Source: JAJTHY01 sp964458795
GTDB lineage: Bacteria > Pseudomonadota > Alphaproteobacteria > Rickettsiales > Midichloriaceae
Length of the DNA: 42,197 nt
Assembly: GCA_964458795.1 (NCBI GenBank)
Contig: CAYWJW010000007.1
Location: 1 to 42,197, forward strand
Reading direction: 5' to 3'
Below the pieces are notes generated by a model. That model was not told the origin of the DNA and ran no database searches. It saw only the letters and a list, made by a program, of their open reading frames with translations. Positions 8,710 to 17,563 of the stretch are shown one piece after another. Both the position numbers and the translations under genes were made by a program. Positions within the stretch are counted from its first letter, which is position 1. Each line of letters opens with the position of its first letter.

Positions 8710-8997
8710 TCAAGCAATATCAAGATGCAAATCCTTCCAGCCAAGGTTCATTGATTCGATTAGCTTTATTCTCTTGTTTCTCAAGAACTTTTTGATCTGC
8801 TTTTCACGAGTTATAGCATTTATCATGTCTTCATAAAGTTCAAAGAATACAAGCTGTTTGCAGTTATATTTTTCAGTAAATCCTTTTGTTATGCCAGTTT
8901 TATGTTCATATACTCGCTTAATTAAATTTGATGTTACTCCTGTATAAAGTGTTCCACGACATTTGTTGGTCATAATGTACACTGATCGAGTTTTCAT
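8710..8997 (-). CDS. GIY-YIG domain protein
   Basis: A 95-residue, single-domain GIY-YIG nuclease-fold protein of the small stand-alone type. The motif is VYIMTNK...TLYTGVTSNL, followed by the conserved arginine in LIKRVYEHK and the glutamate in AITREKQIK. The C-terminus (RNKRIKLIESMNLGWKDL) is typical of this family, common in alphaproteobacteria. The cellular role of these short proteins is not established; DNA processing is likely from the fold. It sits beside a cluster of palindromic repeats. Confidence 0.9.
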   Translation of the reverse strand: MKTRSVYIMTNKCRGTLYTGVTSNLIKRVYEHKTGITKGFTEKYNCKQLVFFELYEDMINAITREKQIKKFLRNKRIKLIESMNLGWKDLHLDIA

Positions 8998-9039
8998 ACA
9001 TTTAACTCATTTTCTTTTTCTTTACTCGCGCCTGGCATA

Positions 9040-9780
9040 TCATTTACCCACCACCCCTTCTTCACTTGGCTTAAGCATTATAGAGCGATAGTTTTTCAAC
9101 GTGGCTATGTATTCTTCATTCTCAGATTTTGGCATATTTTTGGCCTTCACCCTATTTTTAGACGGAATGGTAATAGAGTACTTCGAAAGATCAGAAACAC
9201 CGAATTCTGGATCTATTTCGTCTCTATTGATTTTGGCAAGAGATATTGGTTTATTTTCATTAAAGTCTGGCATTAACGAACACTTAGCCTTAAAGATCGC
9301 CTCTAAGTCCACATAGTCGTCATTGCTAAGCTCTACTTTCCTTCCAGTTAGCCTTTTAAAGCGCTTGGCAAATAGCTTCTGTAATTTTGGCAGGTCTTCT
9401 TCTTTAAATTTACAGTCTACACCATCAACACCAAGGTTGCGCTCAATATACTGACAACTACCATCTTTCATACCTTTAATCTTAGTATATATAGCCCCAA
9501 GTTTACTATCTACTTTGCATATGTACGGAGTGCATTTTAGTAAATCTGGTGGGTTTTCTGCACAAGAAGGTAATGCAAATTTAAGCAGTTCTACTCTTTC
9601 AAATACCTCAAAGTTGAAAGAATCATTCTTAGTCCCTGACATTTCAGAGTTCTTAAGATATACATAAGTGTCATCATTCCCTATTAAATCCTCTATATCT
9701 ACTACGTTATCTGCCGCAAGTGTTTGCAAAGGCAATATGCAGACAAAAAAACTTATAATTATATAAAAAATTTTTCTCAT
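9040..9780 (-). CDS. Secreted cysteine-containing protein, third gene of a pilus/T2SS-like operon
   Basis: A 246-residue protein with an N-terminal signal peptide (MRKIFYIIISFF...TLAA). After it come six cysteines, four in a compact CTPYICKV...KDGSCQYIE...VDCKF block near residues 80-115. The last 100 residues are charged. It is translationally coupled to the preceding gene by a four-base ATGA overlap. By position it would be the periplasmic partner of the two membrane proteins encoded before it, as PilP is to PilN and PilO, but I see no sequence signature of PilP. Function unknown; a role in a cell-envelope assembly is inferred. Confidence 0.72.
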   Translation of the reverse strand: MRKIFYIIISFFVCILPLQTLAADNVVDIEDLIGNDDTYVYLKNSEMSGTKNDSFNFEVFERVELLKFALPSCAENPPDLLKCTPYICKVDSKLGAIYTKIKGMKDGSCQYIERNLGVDGVDCKFKEEDLPKLQKLFAKRFKRLTGRKVELSNDDYVDLEAIFKAKCSLMPDFNENKPISLAKINRDEIDPEFGVSDLSKYSITIPSKNRVKAKNMPKSENEEYIATLKNYRSIMLKPSEEGVVGK

Positions 9781-10379
9781 AATGCTACCGGGTTATCCGC
9801 TACATTTTCCCATAAGATTTCAATCTTTGCGTCAATGATCTTTTTGCCGGGCCTTTTATCGTCATCCACTAACACCATTTGAGTATTAACACTCTGCAGT
9901 ATACCAGGTAGCTTGTCGATAAATCCATCGATAAATCTAATTACATCTTTGTCTGAGTAAGCTTCCAGCTCTATATTTATCCTGGAGTAGATTAATTGGG
10001 TGAATTCAAGACCGTAGATATCTTTCCTTGGAGTAGGGCTAGTTAAAACTATAGAAAGGCTTTTTATATTGTGTAGAATTCGCAAATCATCTGTTATCCT
10101 TTTCGCGGCGGCCAAATCCAATCCTTTCCTCTGAGAATACGTATCCTTTAACCCTGAATTCCAAACAACAATGGCCTTCTTGTATTTATCTAATAGTTCA
10201 CTCTGCTCCTGTAATTTATCTTTCATCGCTTCTAAATCGTTATAATAATAAGTTTCTCGGGAAGTGCTCTTTGAATCGACAATTATGGAGAGCGTGAAGG
10301 CTACCAAGGCGAGCAGTACAATGGCAACGCAGAACCGCAACTTTTTAAATGCATATGCTTTTACCTCTGTATCTTGCAT
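9777..10379 (-). CDS. Bitopic membrane protein, PilO/GspM-like architecture
   Basis: About 200 residues: a short cytosolic start, one transmembrane helix (FCVAIVLLALVAFTLSII), a coiled-coil-like stretch (LEAMKDKLQEQSELLDKYKKA) and a periplasmic domain of about 110 residues with alternating strands and helices. This is the layout of PilO and GspM, which dimerise with PilN or GspL in the inner membrane. I chose the ATG at 10379 over the one four codons upstream, because GGGGAG lies directly before it and the preceding gene then stops just one base earlier. The family assignment rests on architecture and gene order only. Confidence 0.7.
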   Translation of the reverse strand: MQDTEVKAYAFKKLRFCVAIVLLALVAFTLSIIVDSKSTSRETYYYNDLEAMKDKLQEQSELLDKYKKAIVVWNSGLKDTYSQRKGLDLAAAKRITDDLRILHNIKSLSIVLTSPTPRKDIYGLEFTQLIYSRINIELEAYSDKDVIRFIDGFIDKLPGILQSVNTQMVLVDDDKRPGKKIIDAKIEILWENVADNPVAL

Positions 10380-10380
10380 C

Positions 10381-12003
10381 TCACTCCCCATTCGTATGAA
10401 TTAATTCTGGAGCAGTTGTTGGATAAATTATTCTAACCTCAATCTTGGGTTTTGTTGTATTATTCGGCAACTCGCTCACGCTTATTTGCGCTGAAGGGAA
10501 TTTAGCCTTAAGCGCATCCTTAAAATCTTCATAGTGTTTTTGCATCTCTTCATAACTATCTTCATCATGTATAAATAAAATCTCAAGCGATAAGATAACT
10601 TTAAACTCTTTAGGATCTGTTATATTAACCTGTTTGGTAAGTTTAATTGATCTGAATCTTGGTAAAGTCTTATCAAAATAGCTCCATTTAAAACTTTCTA
10701 CTCTGGCATAATCGGGCATTATTTCTGCTAATCTAAGTGCCATAGTAACCGGTGATTCATTAGTTTTTTTCATAAATCTATCAAGATCTACGATTTCACT
10801 TATTTGTTTAAGTGGCATTGTATCATCCAAGTTAGAGTCCATCTCATCTATAGAATGAGTCTTGGCATTAACGGCTTTTACAACTTCAGCAATCTGTGCT
10901 TTAAGATCATGTATAGAAATCTGATCCCTGTAAAAACTATACAAATGGATAGCAGTAAAGAGTAGCATTATGATAGAGATTGTAACCAAGCCCCGTTTTA
11001 ATTGATTTACAATAACTGCATACTTATAAGGGATTTTGGTTTGCTCTATGTGCATCCTTTTTTCACGAACTCTGTGAACTGCGCAATAGGCAAGGAACAC
11101 CGGATCAAAGAATTTGTCTCGTTCATTACTTAATCCGCTAACTCCAAGCCTTATAGCAGCCTGATATGGAGTTAAAATCTCTACATTCTTAGCTTTGATT
11201 TTGTCTGTGCGTATAAATCTTAGTATATTTTTTGAAAGTATTACATAGACACTTACCGGACTTTCTGGCTCTAGTTTATACATGTGTATATAATCAATTG
11301 CATTGACCAGCTCTTGCTCGATATTACCAGCCATTACATCTGGATCACTATGAGAAATATTCTTGAGCAAACGGCTTACAACGATTTTACCATTTAAGAA
11401 TGCAGTTTGCCTAAAGCCACCCGTTTTATTTTGGCTTATTATAATTTCCCAGCCAACATTAGTTTTACTTGATCTTTTTAGTTTGAATATACTTGGTTTT
11501 TCATCATTTCCGATTCTAAGCTGTTTAACTATTGGGGCCAACTCAACCGCTAGGAAATATATACCCTCTATGATATTAGGAAATGGCAGCAAGAATTCTA
11601 CCCATATTGATAGCGGCTGCTCATAGGCACTGGCAACAAAAGTATATACCCAATCCTTGTGAGTACTGCTACTTGGCCCTATAGCTTGGAATGTTTTAAG
11701 GTAATTTTTCGGAATTACGTTCTCTAGTTGGGTCTGAGCTAATTTATTCATCGCAAAAACATTATTGCCTGCAATCCTGCGCTCTACATATGATTGGTCC
11801 ATAGTATCAAGATATATACTAATTGAAGCTTCTTTATCTGAATTTAGAAGCTGCACTAATTTTTGCGCATCGTGTGGCTCAGTAGTTCTGACAAAAAGTC
11901 TAGTTTTAATTTGACCATCAACACTATAAACAACAACAACCCCCTCTTCCCCAACTGAAATTTGGAAATTGGAATTTGTTTTTTCTGAAGTGAACTCAAA
12001 CAT
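10381..12003 (-). CDS. Bitopic membrane protein, PilM-PilN/GspL-like architecture, 540 aa
   Basis: A cytosolic part of about 330 residues with mixed strand and helix content, including GGFRQTAFLNGKIVVSRLL, the sort of segment seen in the actin-like cytosolic domains of PilM and GspL. One transmembrane helix follows (GLVTISIIMLLFTAIHLYSFY), then a helical stretch (DLKAQIAEVVKAVNAK) and a periplasmic domain of about 130 residues. Type IV pilus PilM plus PilN joined in one chain, or GspL, would look like this. The ATG has AGGGT upstream. It is the first of three tightly coupled genes. No strict motif proves the link, so the assignment is a structural guess. Confidence 0.72.
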   Translation of the reverse strand: MFEFTSEKTNSNFQISVGEEGVVVVYSVDGQIKTRLFVRTTEPHDAQKLVQLLNSDKEASISIYLDTMDQSYVERRIAGNNVFAMNKLAQTQLENVIPKNYLKTFQAIGPSSSTHKDWVYTFVASAYEQPLSIWVEFLLPFPNIIEGIYFLAVELAPIVKQLRIGNDEKPSIFKLKRSSKTNVGWEIIISQNKTGGFRQTAFLNGKIVVSRLLKNISHSDPDVMAGNIEQELVNAIDYIHMYKLEPESPVSVYVILSKNILRFIRTDKIKAKNVEILTPYQAAIRLGVSGLSNERDKFFDPVFLAYCAVHRVREKRMHIEQTKIPYKYAVIVNQLKRGLVTISIIMLLFTAIHLYSFYRDQISIHDLKAQIAEVVKAVNAKTHSIDEMDSNLDDTMPLKQISEIVDLDRFMKKTNESPVTMALRLAEIMPDYARVESFKWSYFDKTLPRFRSIKLTKQVNITDPKEFKVILSLEILFIHDEDSYEEMQKHYEDFKDALKAKFPSAQISVSELPNNTTKPKIEVRIIYPTTAPELIHTNGE

Positions 12004-12100
12004 CTACCCTAGTGCCGCCTACTTATCATTTATAATAATTTATATAATTTGCGGACACTTAGGTAAAGATTTAGTTTACAAATTTGCTCATAGCCACTTA

Positions 12101-12259
12101 TACCAATTCCGCTAAGTAACTGCACAGAAGTGGGATAAATTTTGATTTTTTGGGAAGTTGCTGAAAGCCCATAATATTCTACATATTTTGGGTTTTCGGT
12201 GGCGAGTAAAAAAATCAAAAGATGAAGCGCATCTGTGCAGTTATTTAGCGGAATTGGTA
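12101..12259. mobile_element. Miniature inverted-repeat element (MITE-like), 159 bp
   Basis: The 28-base ends match at 27 positions when one is reverse-complemented: TACCAATTCCGCTAAGTAAC on the left, GTTATTTAGCGGAATTGGTA on the right. Further inside, TTTTGATTTTTT pairs with AAAAAATCAAAA. Each end begins or finishes with TA, which would fit insertion into a TA dinucleotide as by IS630/Tc1-mariner transposases. A 62-codon open frame over it is probably chance. It fills most of the gap 12004-12281. A related single end lies at 15882-15906. Confidence 0.7.
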
Positions 12260-12281
12260 CTAATACTAACCTAGCATTAAA

Positions 12282-12989
12282 TCAATACCTATGCAGGGCA
12301 TCTCCATTTTTCTTAAGCCATAGTTTGGCTGACCGGTATTTTGGATCTAGTTGTGCTACTAATTTCCAAAATTTAGGGCCATGATTTCTTTCTATGAGAT
12401 GGCAAATTTCATGAGCAACAACGTATTCCAGTACAAATTTGGGAGCGAAAATCAACCTCCAGGAAAAGGATAGATTGCCATTATGCGCACAGCTCCCCCA
12501 TTGGCTTTTTGTATCACGTATATTGATTTTATTATACGTAAGCTTAAGCAGCGCACTAAGCCTTGCAGCACATTCCGTAATTTCACTTCTAATAGTTGCC
12601 TTAAGAAACGTTTCTAGAGCAACTCTAGTAGATATCCTTTCTGATATTAGAATAGCATCACCTTCGATTTTTATCAGTTCATTCGGGCTATCTCTAACTC
12701 TTACTATGTTATATAGACGTCCTAATATGTGTATTTGATTAACATTGGCAGGAATCTCTCTATTAGTTTGCCGCTTATTTAGTTTAGCTCTTATCCAACC
12801 TTCCTTCGATAACAAGAACTTATTCGCTTTGTTGAAGTTACTGCCTAATGGCAAAACTAGCTCAACTCCTTTGGTAGAAATCCTAATGCTTATGCGCTTA
12901 GCACGCAAGCTCTCTCTGGTACTTACCATTATAGAGGATTCATCTTTACCCAATACTATTACAGTAGCAGGCACTACTGATCTCTCCAT
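12282..12989 (-). CDS. YgjP-type (M48-like) metallopeptidase
   Basis: A 235-residue protein of the YgjP/DUF45 metallopeptidase family. The zinc site HEICH with a downstream NH (HEICHLIERNHGPKFW) lies near residue 195, preceded by the family hallmark SQWGSCAHNGNLSFSWRL near 165. The length and the ending with basic and tryptophan residues (SAKLWLKKNGDALHRY) are normal. Substrates of these cytosolic proteins are not known; in some bacteria they sit next to restriction genes, but not here. The next gene upstream on this strand is the symporter-kinase, about 105 bases away. Confidence 0.9.
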   Translation of the reverse strand: MERSVVPATVIVLGKDESSIMVSTRESLRAKRISIRISTKGVELVLPLGSNFNKANKFLLSKEGWIRAKLNKRQTNREIPANVNQIHILGRLYNIVRVRDSPNELIKIEGDAILISERISTRVALETFLKATIRSEITECAARLSALLKLTYNKINIRDTKSQWGSCAHNGNLSFSWRLIFAPKFVLEYVVAHEICHLIERNHGPKFWKLVAQLDPKYRSAKLWLKKNGDALHRY

Positions 12990-13095
12990 AAAATTACAAA
13001 ACTAAGGGCGAACATTGTGGCTCGCATAGGGCCTATAAAAACGTTCATTGCATGCCATATGCTGCCATATATGATTATAGCTACTATTATATTCA

Positions 13096-15786
13096 TCATT
13101 TTGTCTCGGTACTATTAATAGGTGAAAATATTAATATAAATTCGGTGCCTAGACCTAGCTCAGATTTGCAATCAATATTGCCGCCTATACCTTCCATTAC
13201 GCGCTTACAGAAGGGTAATCCCACACCAGTTCCATAAACTTCACCATTTTTGTAAAATGGTAGAAATAAATATGGCAACTTATCGGATGCGATACCACAG
13301 CCATTATCCTTGAAATGCAGCTCTGTACCTTCATACCATATCTCTATCTTACTCTTTGGACCTGCATATTTTAAGGCATTGCTAATCAAGTTATGCATAA
13401 CCTGACAGGTAAAATGCTTGCTGCCTTTAAATGAAAAACTGTGCTCTGGTCTCACTTTAATTCTGGTTAGATCTCGAGCGTTAAGGCAGTATGATTTCAG
13501 TGCGGTTTTTACACATGTATTAATATCATATATTCCCATATCATCAGCCGAAGCCACATCATTTCTAACTAAGTTTAGCATTCTTTCAACGGTTTTAAGC
13601 GCTGCAGTGCTTGATTCTTTAAATGGATTAAGTAGGCCCTTTATATTTTCAAACTCTTCCTGACTAATTTCACTGGGATGTGACTTTCCTTTAAAGACAT
13701 TTATCAAAGTATCAGCCATCATTGATGAACCATTAAGCGGATTGATAACTTCATGGGCTATAGCTGTTCCATAAAGCATTCTGCCTTGTAGTTCACGATC
13801 TTGCATCATATCTCTTTGTTTAAGAATCAATATAATTGCAGCTGTCAAAAAACAATATATGTATCCCAACATTTTTGGTTGATCAAAAGACTGAACTGCT
13901 AAACTGTATCCGGTATATTTAAAAAGCAGATATGCCAGAACAAAGCCAACAATTGATAATGATAAAGCTGCAAACCACCCACCGAATATATAAAGCAATA
14001 TGCTACTTAGCATAAAGTTAACCATCCATGGGAAACTAGCATCGTATATCAACACTATATATGAAGATAAAAATGGAAAGCAATATAACAAGGTTATATA
14101 CCAGTATATAGGCACGTATTTTTCCTGTTGTGAAGGCGTCATATGGAAATCATATATACAAAGCCCGAAGCATAAAATGGCCGCTATAGCCTTAAGATAC
14201 ACTATGGTGTACAAAATTTTCATATCAGTAAACGCCATGAAAAATGAGGATCCAAGGAAATAGATCATCCCCAATGCACCAAAAATATAACAATAATCTC
14301 TATACTTTACAGATGATGATTTTATAATATTGAGCGGCATCTTTCCCGGTTCAATATTAGCCGTGTATTTATAGGTAGGAAAGAGATTACTAGCAATTTT
14401 TTGCTCGGTGAGAAGTTGCAAGTAGTGAGTACCAAACAAACCTATGGCACTACCGATCGCACCAAATAACATGCTTGTCGTTGCAAATTCACCAGTTAAA
14501 TATTTCCCTAAAAGCGCTCCACCTATTCCAAATACATTTGAGACTAAAAAAGATTTATAGTTTGATTGGAACCTTAGAAATCCTGCTATAAGCGGGATGA
14601 GAATTACTGGCATCCAGAAGTTGCTAGCCAGCCATGAAAGCGCCATCAAACTAGTACCAGTTATGGCTAGGCTTACAGCAGCTGCAGAAACCAACAATAC
14701 CGAAATTCGTGCGATCAGCAACTCCTGCTTATCGGTAAGTTTTGGGAATAAACCTTTAGCTATATCATGCGCACATAAAACACTAGTAGTGTTAAGCCAA
14801 GAATCAGCCGTGGACATAATAGCAGCAAGTATTCCAGCAATTAACAGCCCAGTAACTCCTATTGGAAGATAATTACCTATCAGATAGAAAAAAGCAACGT
14901 TTGGATCCACATTTGGAGCTTTGACCTTTACGATAAATCCAATTAAACATATTACCAAAGTGAATGGTAGCGATGTATAAGCAATGACCCTTAAAGCAGT
15001 GCTTAGCTGCTTGCTATCATTCGCCATTAAAAATCTTTGTATAAAAGTGCCTGATGACACGGGCAACAAGCTATAAAATAGCATACTAGCAAGTAGCAAT
15101 AAGTTAGCCTGGGTAAAATCTATGGAAAGATGAGTATCCGGGAGATTATTAATCAACCCCTCATAACCACCAATCTCATGGAAAGCTATTGCACAAGCAA
15201 CCGGGATCGCAACAAGCAGAATTAATCCCTGAAAGGTATCAGTAAGTGCAACAGCTCTTATGCCGCCAAAAAGGGAATATACAACCAAAACGCCGAATCC
15301 TATTAACACACCAAGTGCATGAGAGATGCCAAGGAAGTAATTGAACAAATAACCAGTGGCCCCTATTTGCGCTGCGATAACACCAATTGAGAGAAATATT
15401 TGAAATACATTGGTAACCCATTTGCCAGATTTTCCGTAGAGCAGCCCCATAATATCACTCACAGACATGCAACCAGCTTTTTTAAATACAGCTATGTTGC
15501 CAGCAAATATCTTAGCGGTAATCAACCAAAACAAGGGCTCCACTATAAGCCCAACTGCAAATATAAGCCCTATGGAATGAATCTTTTCAACTACACCAAC
15601 TGTGGGACCAGCTCCAATGTAAGTTGCGAACAAAGTAAATAACAAAACTGCAGTGGAAATATAACCAGTGCCTAATGTATACTCCCTAATCGTTTTGATT
15701 GAGCGTGCCTTATAAAGCCCTATAACTAGACATAAAACAAGATAAAGGACTATTACTGTTATATCCAACACATGCAAGTTTTTCAT
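13096..15786 (-). CDS. Sodium/solute symporter fused to a sensor histidine kinase
   Basis: An 896-residue fusion. Residues 1-450 are an SSS-family (PutP-like) transporter with about 12-13 hydrophobic helices. A second membrane block of five or six helices lies near 490-650. Residues 670-896 are a histidine kinase: H-box AHEVINPLNG, N-box MHNLISNALKYAG, G1 DNGCGIASDKLPYLF and G2 GTGVGLPFCKRV. The plan resembles the CbrA class, where a transporter-like domain controls a kinase. No receiver domain and no response-regulator gene are nearby. The H-box reads HEVINPL rather than HELRTPL but keeps the histidine, glutamate, asparagine and proline. The ligand cannot be inferred. Confidence 0.93.
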   Translation of the reverse strand: MKNLHVLDITVIVLYLVLCLVIGLYKARSIKTIREYTLGTGYISTAVLLFTLFATYIGAGPTVGVVEKIHSIGLIFAVGLIVEPLFWLITAKIFAGNIAVFKKAGCMSVSDIMGLLYGKSGKWVTNVFQIFLSIGVIAAQIGATGYLFNYFLGISHALGVLIGFGVLVVYSLFGGIRAVALTDTFQGLILLVAIPVACAIAFHEIGGYEGLINNLPDTHLSIDFTQANLLLLASMLFYSLLPVSSGTFIQRFLMANDSKQLSTALRVIAYTSLPFTLVICLIGFIVKVKAPNVDPNVAFFYLIGNYLPIGVTGLLIAGILAAIMSTADSWLNTTSVLCAHDIAKGLFPKLTDKQELLIARISVLLVSAAAVSLAITGTSLMALSWLASNFWMPVILIPLIAGFLRFQSNYKSFLVSNVFGIGGALLGKYLTGEFATTSMLFGAIGSAIGLFGTHYLQLLTEQKIASNLFPTYKYTANIEPGKMPLNIIKSSSVKYRDYCYIFGALGMIYFLGSSFFMAFTDMKILYTIVYLKAIAAILCFGLCIYDFHMTPSQQEKYVPIYWYITLLYCFPFLSSYIVLIYDASFPWMVNFMLSSILLYIFGGWFAALSLSIVGFVLAYLLFKYTGYSLAVQSFDQPKMLGYIYCFLTAAIILILKQRDMMQDRELQGRMLYGTAIAHEVINPLNGSSMMADTLINVFKGKSHPSEISQEEFENIKGLLNPFKESSTAALKTVERMLNLVRNDVASADDMGIYDINTCVKTALKSYCLNARDLTRIKVRPEHSFSFKGSKHFTCQVMHNLISNALKYAGPKSKIEIWYEGTELHFKDNGCGIASDKLPYLFLPFYKNGEVYGTGVGLPFCKRVMEGIGGNIDCKSELGLGTEFILIFSPINSTETK

Positions 15787-15881
15787 TTAATATCACCAGC
15801 AAAACAATGTTATGTACCGGCATTTTAGTTGACTCCTCAGGGCTTTGGCAAACATTTTTTTGTTAAGATTTTCAATGCCAG

Positions 15882-15906
15882 TTATACAAATTCCAGTAAA
15901 TAACTA
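15882..15906 (+). repeat. Single end related to the MITE at 12101
   Basis: TTATACAAATTCCAGTAAATAACT matches the left end of the 12101-12259 element (TTATACCAATTCCGCTAAGTAACT, counting two flanking bases) at all but about four positions. No partner end is visible nearby, so it is a solo or decayed copy. The rest of the 225-base gap 15787-16011 holds only the probable promoter of the next gene. Confidence 0.4.
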
Positions 15907-15972
15907 GTAAGAACATTACTCGATAAAGATTTATTTGCGCATATTTTCTGCTTTATTTCCCTTAGCTTATGG

Positions 15973-15978
15973 TATAAT
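15973..15978 (+). promoter_or_regulatory. Probable -10 box for the 16012 gene
   Basis: TATAAT 34 bases before the start codon. The -35 region (GCTTTA/CTTTAT at 16-17 bases) is poor. Confidence 0.4.
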
Positions 15979-16011
15979 TTTTGAATCGAATTAATTTATC
16001 GGAATAAGAAA

Positions 16012-16728
16012 ATGTTAAGCAACGAGAAATATTTAGCATTAAGCCTAGGTCAGCTAACAAACTCAAACGTTTGGACATCAATAGGCATGTTTGCGCACCT
16101 TCAGGTGCAAAAAAGCTATTTTCCAAGGATTCTTTCGTATCCATATTATTATGTCAGAACTACTCTAAGCTATTTTTACGATGTCTTAATAGGCGGGAAT
16201 ATTGCAAAGCATAAAAAGGGATTTATGCATACCGAGCCATTCTTGAGATTTTTGGGGTCCAAGTTAAGCTCAAGCTTAAGCCCGGAAGACCTAACCACTG
16301 GTTATAATGCGATGTGTTCAATGGGTGAAAAAGAAAAGGCTAATCTTAGTGCACTAATTAGCTTCTTAGTGAAACATACCGATGTTACAGCAGTGATTGC
16401 TTCTTCCACCAACGATCTTCACTTCGACCATATAATGGAGCAAATGAGAAGCTTAGCTGATTTTTCTAATCTTATGTCCTCTAATCGAATTAAGTTTATT
16501 AATTCGTTTGTAGAGAATGAGCTATCAGTTAAGAAGTTAGCTATAAAGCCAAGGGGATTATTTAGCGCAATTGAAAATGATATGCCTATATACTCATTAC
16601 ATCGCGAGATAAAAGACCTTAGTAACAACCTTACTAAATTCATATGCGATCCGTTTAATCCAAGCAAAGCTACTCTTAAAAGTCATTTAGAGAAGGCGGA
16701 AAAGTTTTTTGATATTATAGCAAGGTAA
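16012..16728 (+). CDS. Orphan hypothetical protein, 238 aa
   Basis: I do not recognise this protein. It has no signal peptide or convincing membrane segment. The sequence is predicted mainly helical, with an aromatic N-terminal stretch (YPYYYVRTTLSYFYDVL near residues 43-60) and a possible strand-loop segment (VTAVIASSTNDLHFDH near 125-140). It stops directly against the stop of the convergent small gene at 16729, consistent with both being real. A TATAAT box lies upstream. Confidence 0.75.
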   Translation: MLSNEKYLALSLGQLTNSNVWTSIGMFAHLQVQKSYFPRILSYPYYYVRTTLSYFYDVLIGGNIAKHKKGFMHTEPFLRFLGSKLSSSLSPEDLTTGYNAMCSMGEKEKANLSALISFLVKHTDVTAVIASSTNDLHFDHIMEQMRSLADFSNLMSSNRIKFINSFVENELSVKKLAIKPRGLFSAIENDMPIYSLHREIKDLSNNLTKFICDPFNPSKATLKSHLEKAEKFFDIIAR

Positions 16729-17067
16729 TTAGCCTTTAGCTGCATTATCATTCGCAGCATCGGTGAACTTAGAAGGCGGAATGGGCCTGTCCCACTGCTT
16801 GGTGTTTCCACCTGTGCTTTCTAACTCTTCGGCTAAGAATAACTTAAGCTCTTTTACTTTAAAGAGGGCCATCTCAAAATCGTGTCTTAGTACTTCGAAA
16901 TCGGAAGCTGGAATGCATGATACTTTAGTACACAGCTCACTAACTCGTTTATCAAGCCCACTTAAATCGTTGATCACACCTTCATTAATATCCAACAAAA
17001 ATTTATCTATAATGAAGTTAACTTCATTTATACCGTCCCTAATCTCTAAAACCTCATTTGTGGACAT
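16729..17067 (-). CDS. Small helical protein coupled to rnhA, 112 aa
   Basis: The start ATG overlaps the end of rnhA by 14 bases, so translation is probably coupled. The first 85 residues look like two or three amphipathic helices (IDKFLLDINEGVINDLSGLDK, FKVKELKLFLAEEL). The C-terminus is polar and disordered (TGGNTKQWDRPIPPSKF). Helix-rich partner-binding proteins look like this, but I cannot name the family. No motif relates it to RNA-DNA hybrids. Confidence 0.7.
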   Translation of the reverse strand: MSTNEVLEIRDGINEVNFIIDKFLLDINEGVINDLSGLDKRVSELCTKVSCIPASDFEVLRHDFEMALFKVKELKLFLAEELESTGGNTKQWDRPIPPSKFTDAANDNAAKG

Positions 17068-17500
17068 AATCTACATATTGCTCGATTGCTTTGCAGGCTA
17101 GTTGGTCGGCTCGTTCGTTGTGTTCATCTCCATTATGGGCTTTCACCCAGTGCCACTCAATTGCAAATTGCTTATCTAAATTAATAAGCTCTTCCCATAA
17201 GTCTCTATTTTTTACCTTGCCTTTATTCCAATTATTATGCAACCAAAGATTTATCCATTCCGTCATACCCTTCTTCAAGTATTGGCTATCGGTGTGCAAA
17301 TTGATCTTCACAGGCTTTTTCACCTGCTTCAAACCTTCGATAGCAGCCATAAGCTCCATTCGGTTATTGGTAGTCATAGTTTCAAATCCTGAAACTTCTT
17401 TTACCTTACCATCCCAAATTAGTATAGCCGCCCACCCTCCTGGACCAGGATTTCCCTTGCATGCACCGTCTGTATAAATTTCTAAAGTTTTTTTGCTCAC
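17054..17500 (-). CDS. rnhA: Ribonuclease HI
   Basis: Degrades the RNA strand of RNA-DNA hybrids, for example at R-loops and primers. The 148-residue length is standard. Catalytic residues are visible in order: D11 in IYTDGACKGNPGPGGW, glutamate in NRMELMAAIEGL, aspartate in LHTDSQYLKKGM, and histidine plus aspartate in NGDEHNERADQLA. The start is GTG. It is divergent from the CDGSH gene, with about 60 bases between for both promoters. Confidence 0.97.
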   Translation of the reverse strand: MSKKTLEIYTDGACKGNPGPGGWAAILIWDGKVKEVSGFETMTTNNRMELMAAIEGLKQVKKPVKINLHTDSQYLKKGMTEWINLWLHNNWNKGKVKNRDLWEELINLDKQFAIEWHWVKAHNGDEHNERADQLACKAIEQYVDYVHK

Positions 17501-17505
17501 AGCTC

Positions 17506-17534
17506 TTACTTAATTCGTTTATTTGCGTTATAAT
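17506..17534 (+). promoter_or_regulatory. Promoter of the CDGSH-ctpA pair
   Basis: TTACTT (17506-17511), 17 bases, then a perfect TATAAT (17529-17534). The start codon follows 30 bases later. It lies in the short divergent region shared with rnhA. Confidence 0.5.
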
Positions 17535-17563
17535 AGTGTATCAGAAAATAGTATAGTTTTAAA

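Noticed and set aside
12030..12218. Minus-strand open frame of 62 codons
   Set aside because: It spans one end and the inside of the MITE-like element; coding potential comes from the inverted repeat.
12004..16011. tRNA or other RNA genes in the intergenic gaps
   Set aside because: I found no cloverleaf pattern or GTTCRA T-loop sequence in the gaps; a tRNA scan was not possible here.
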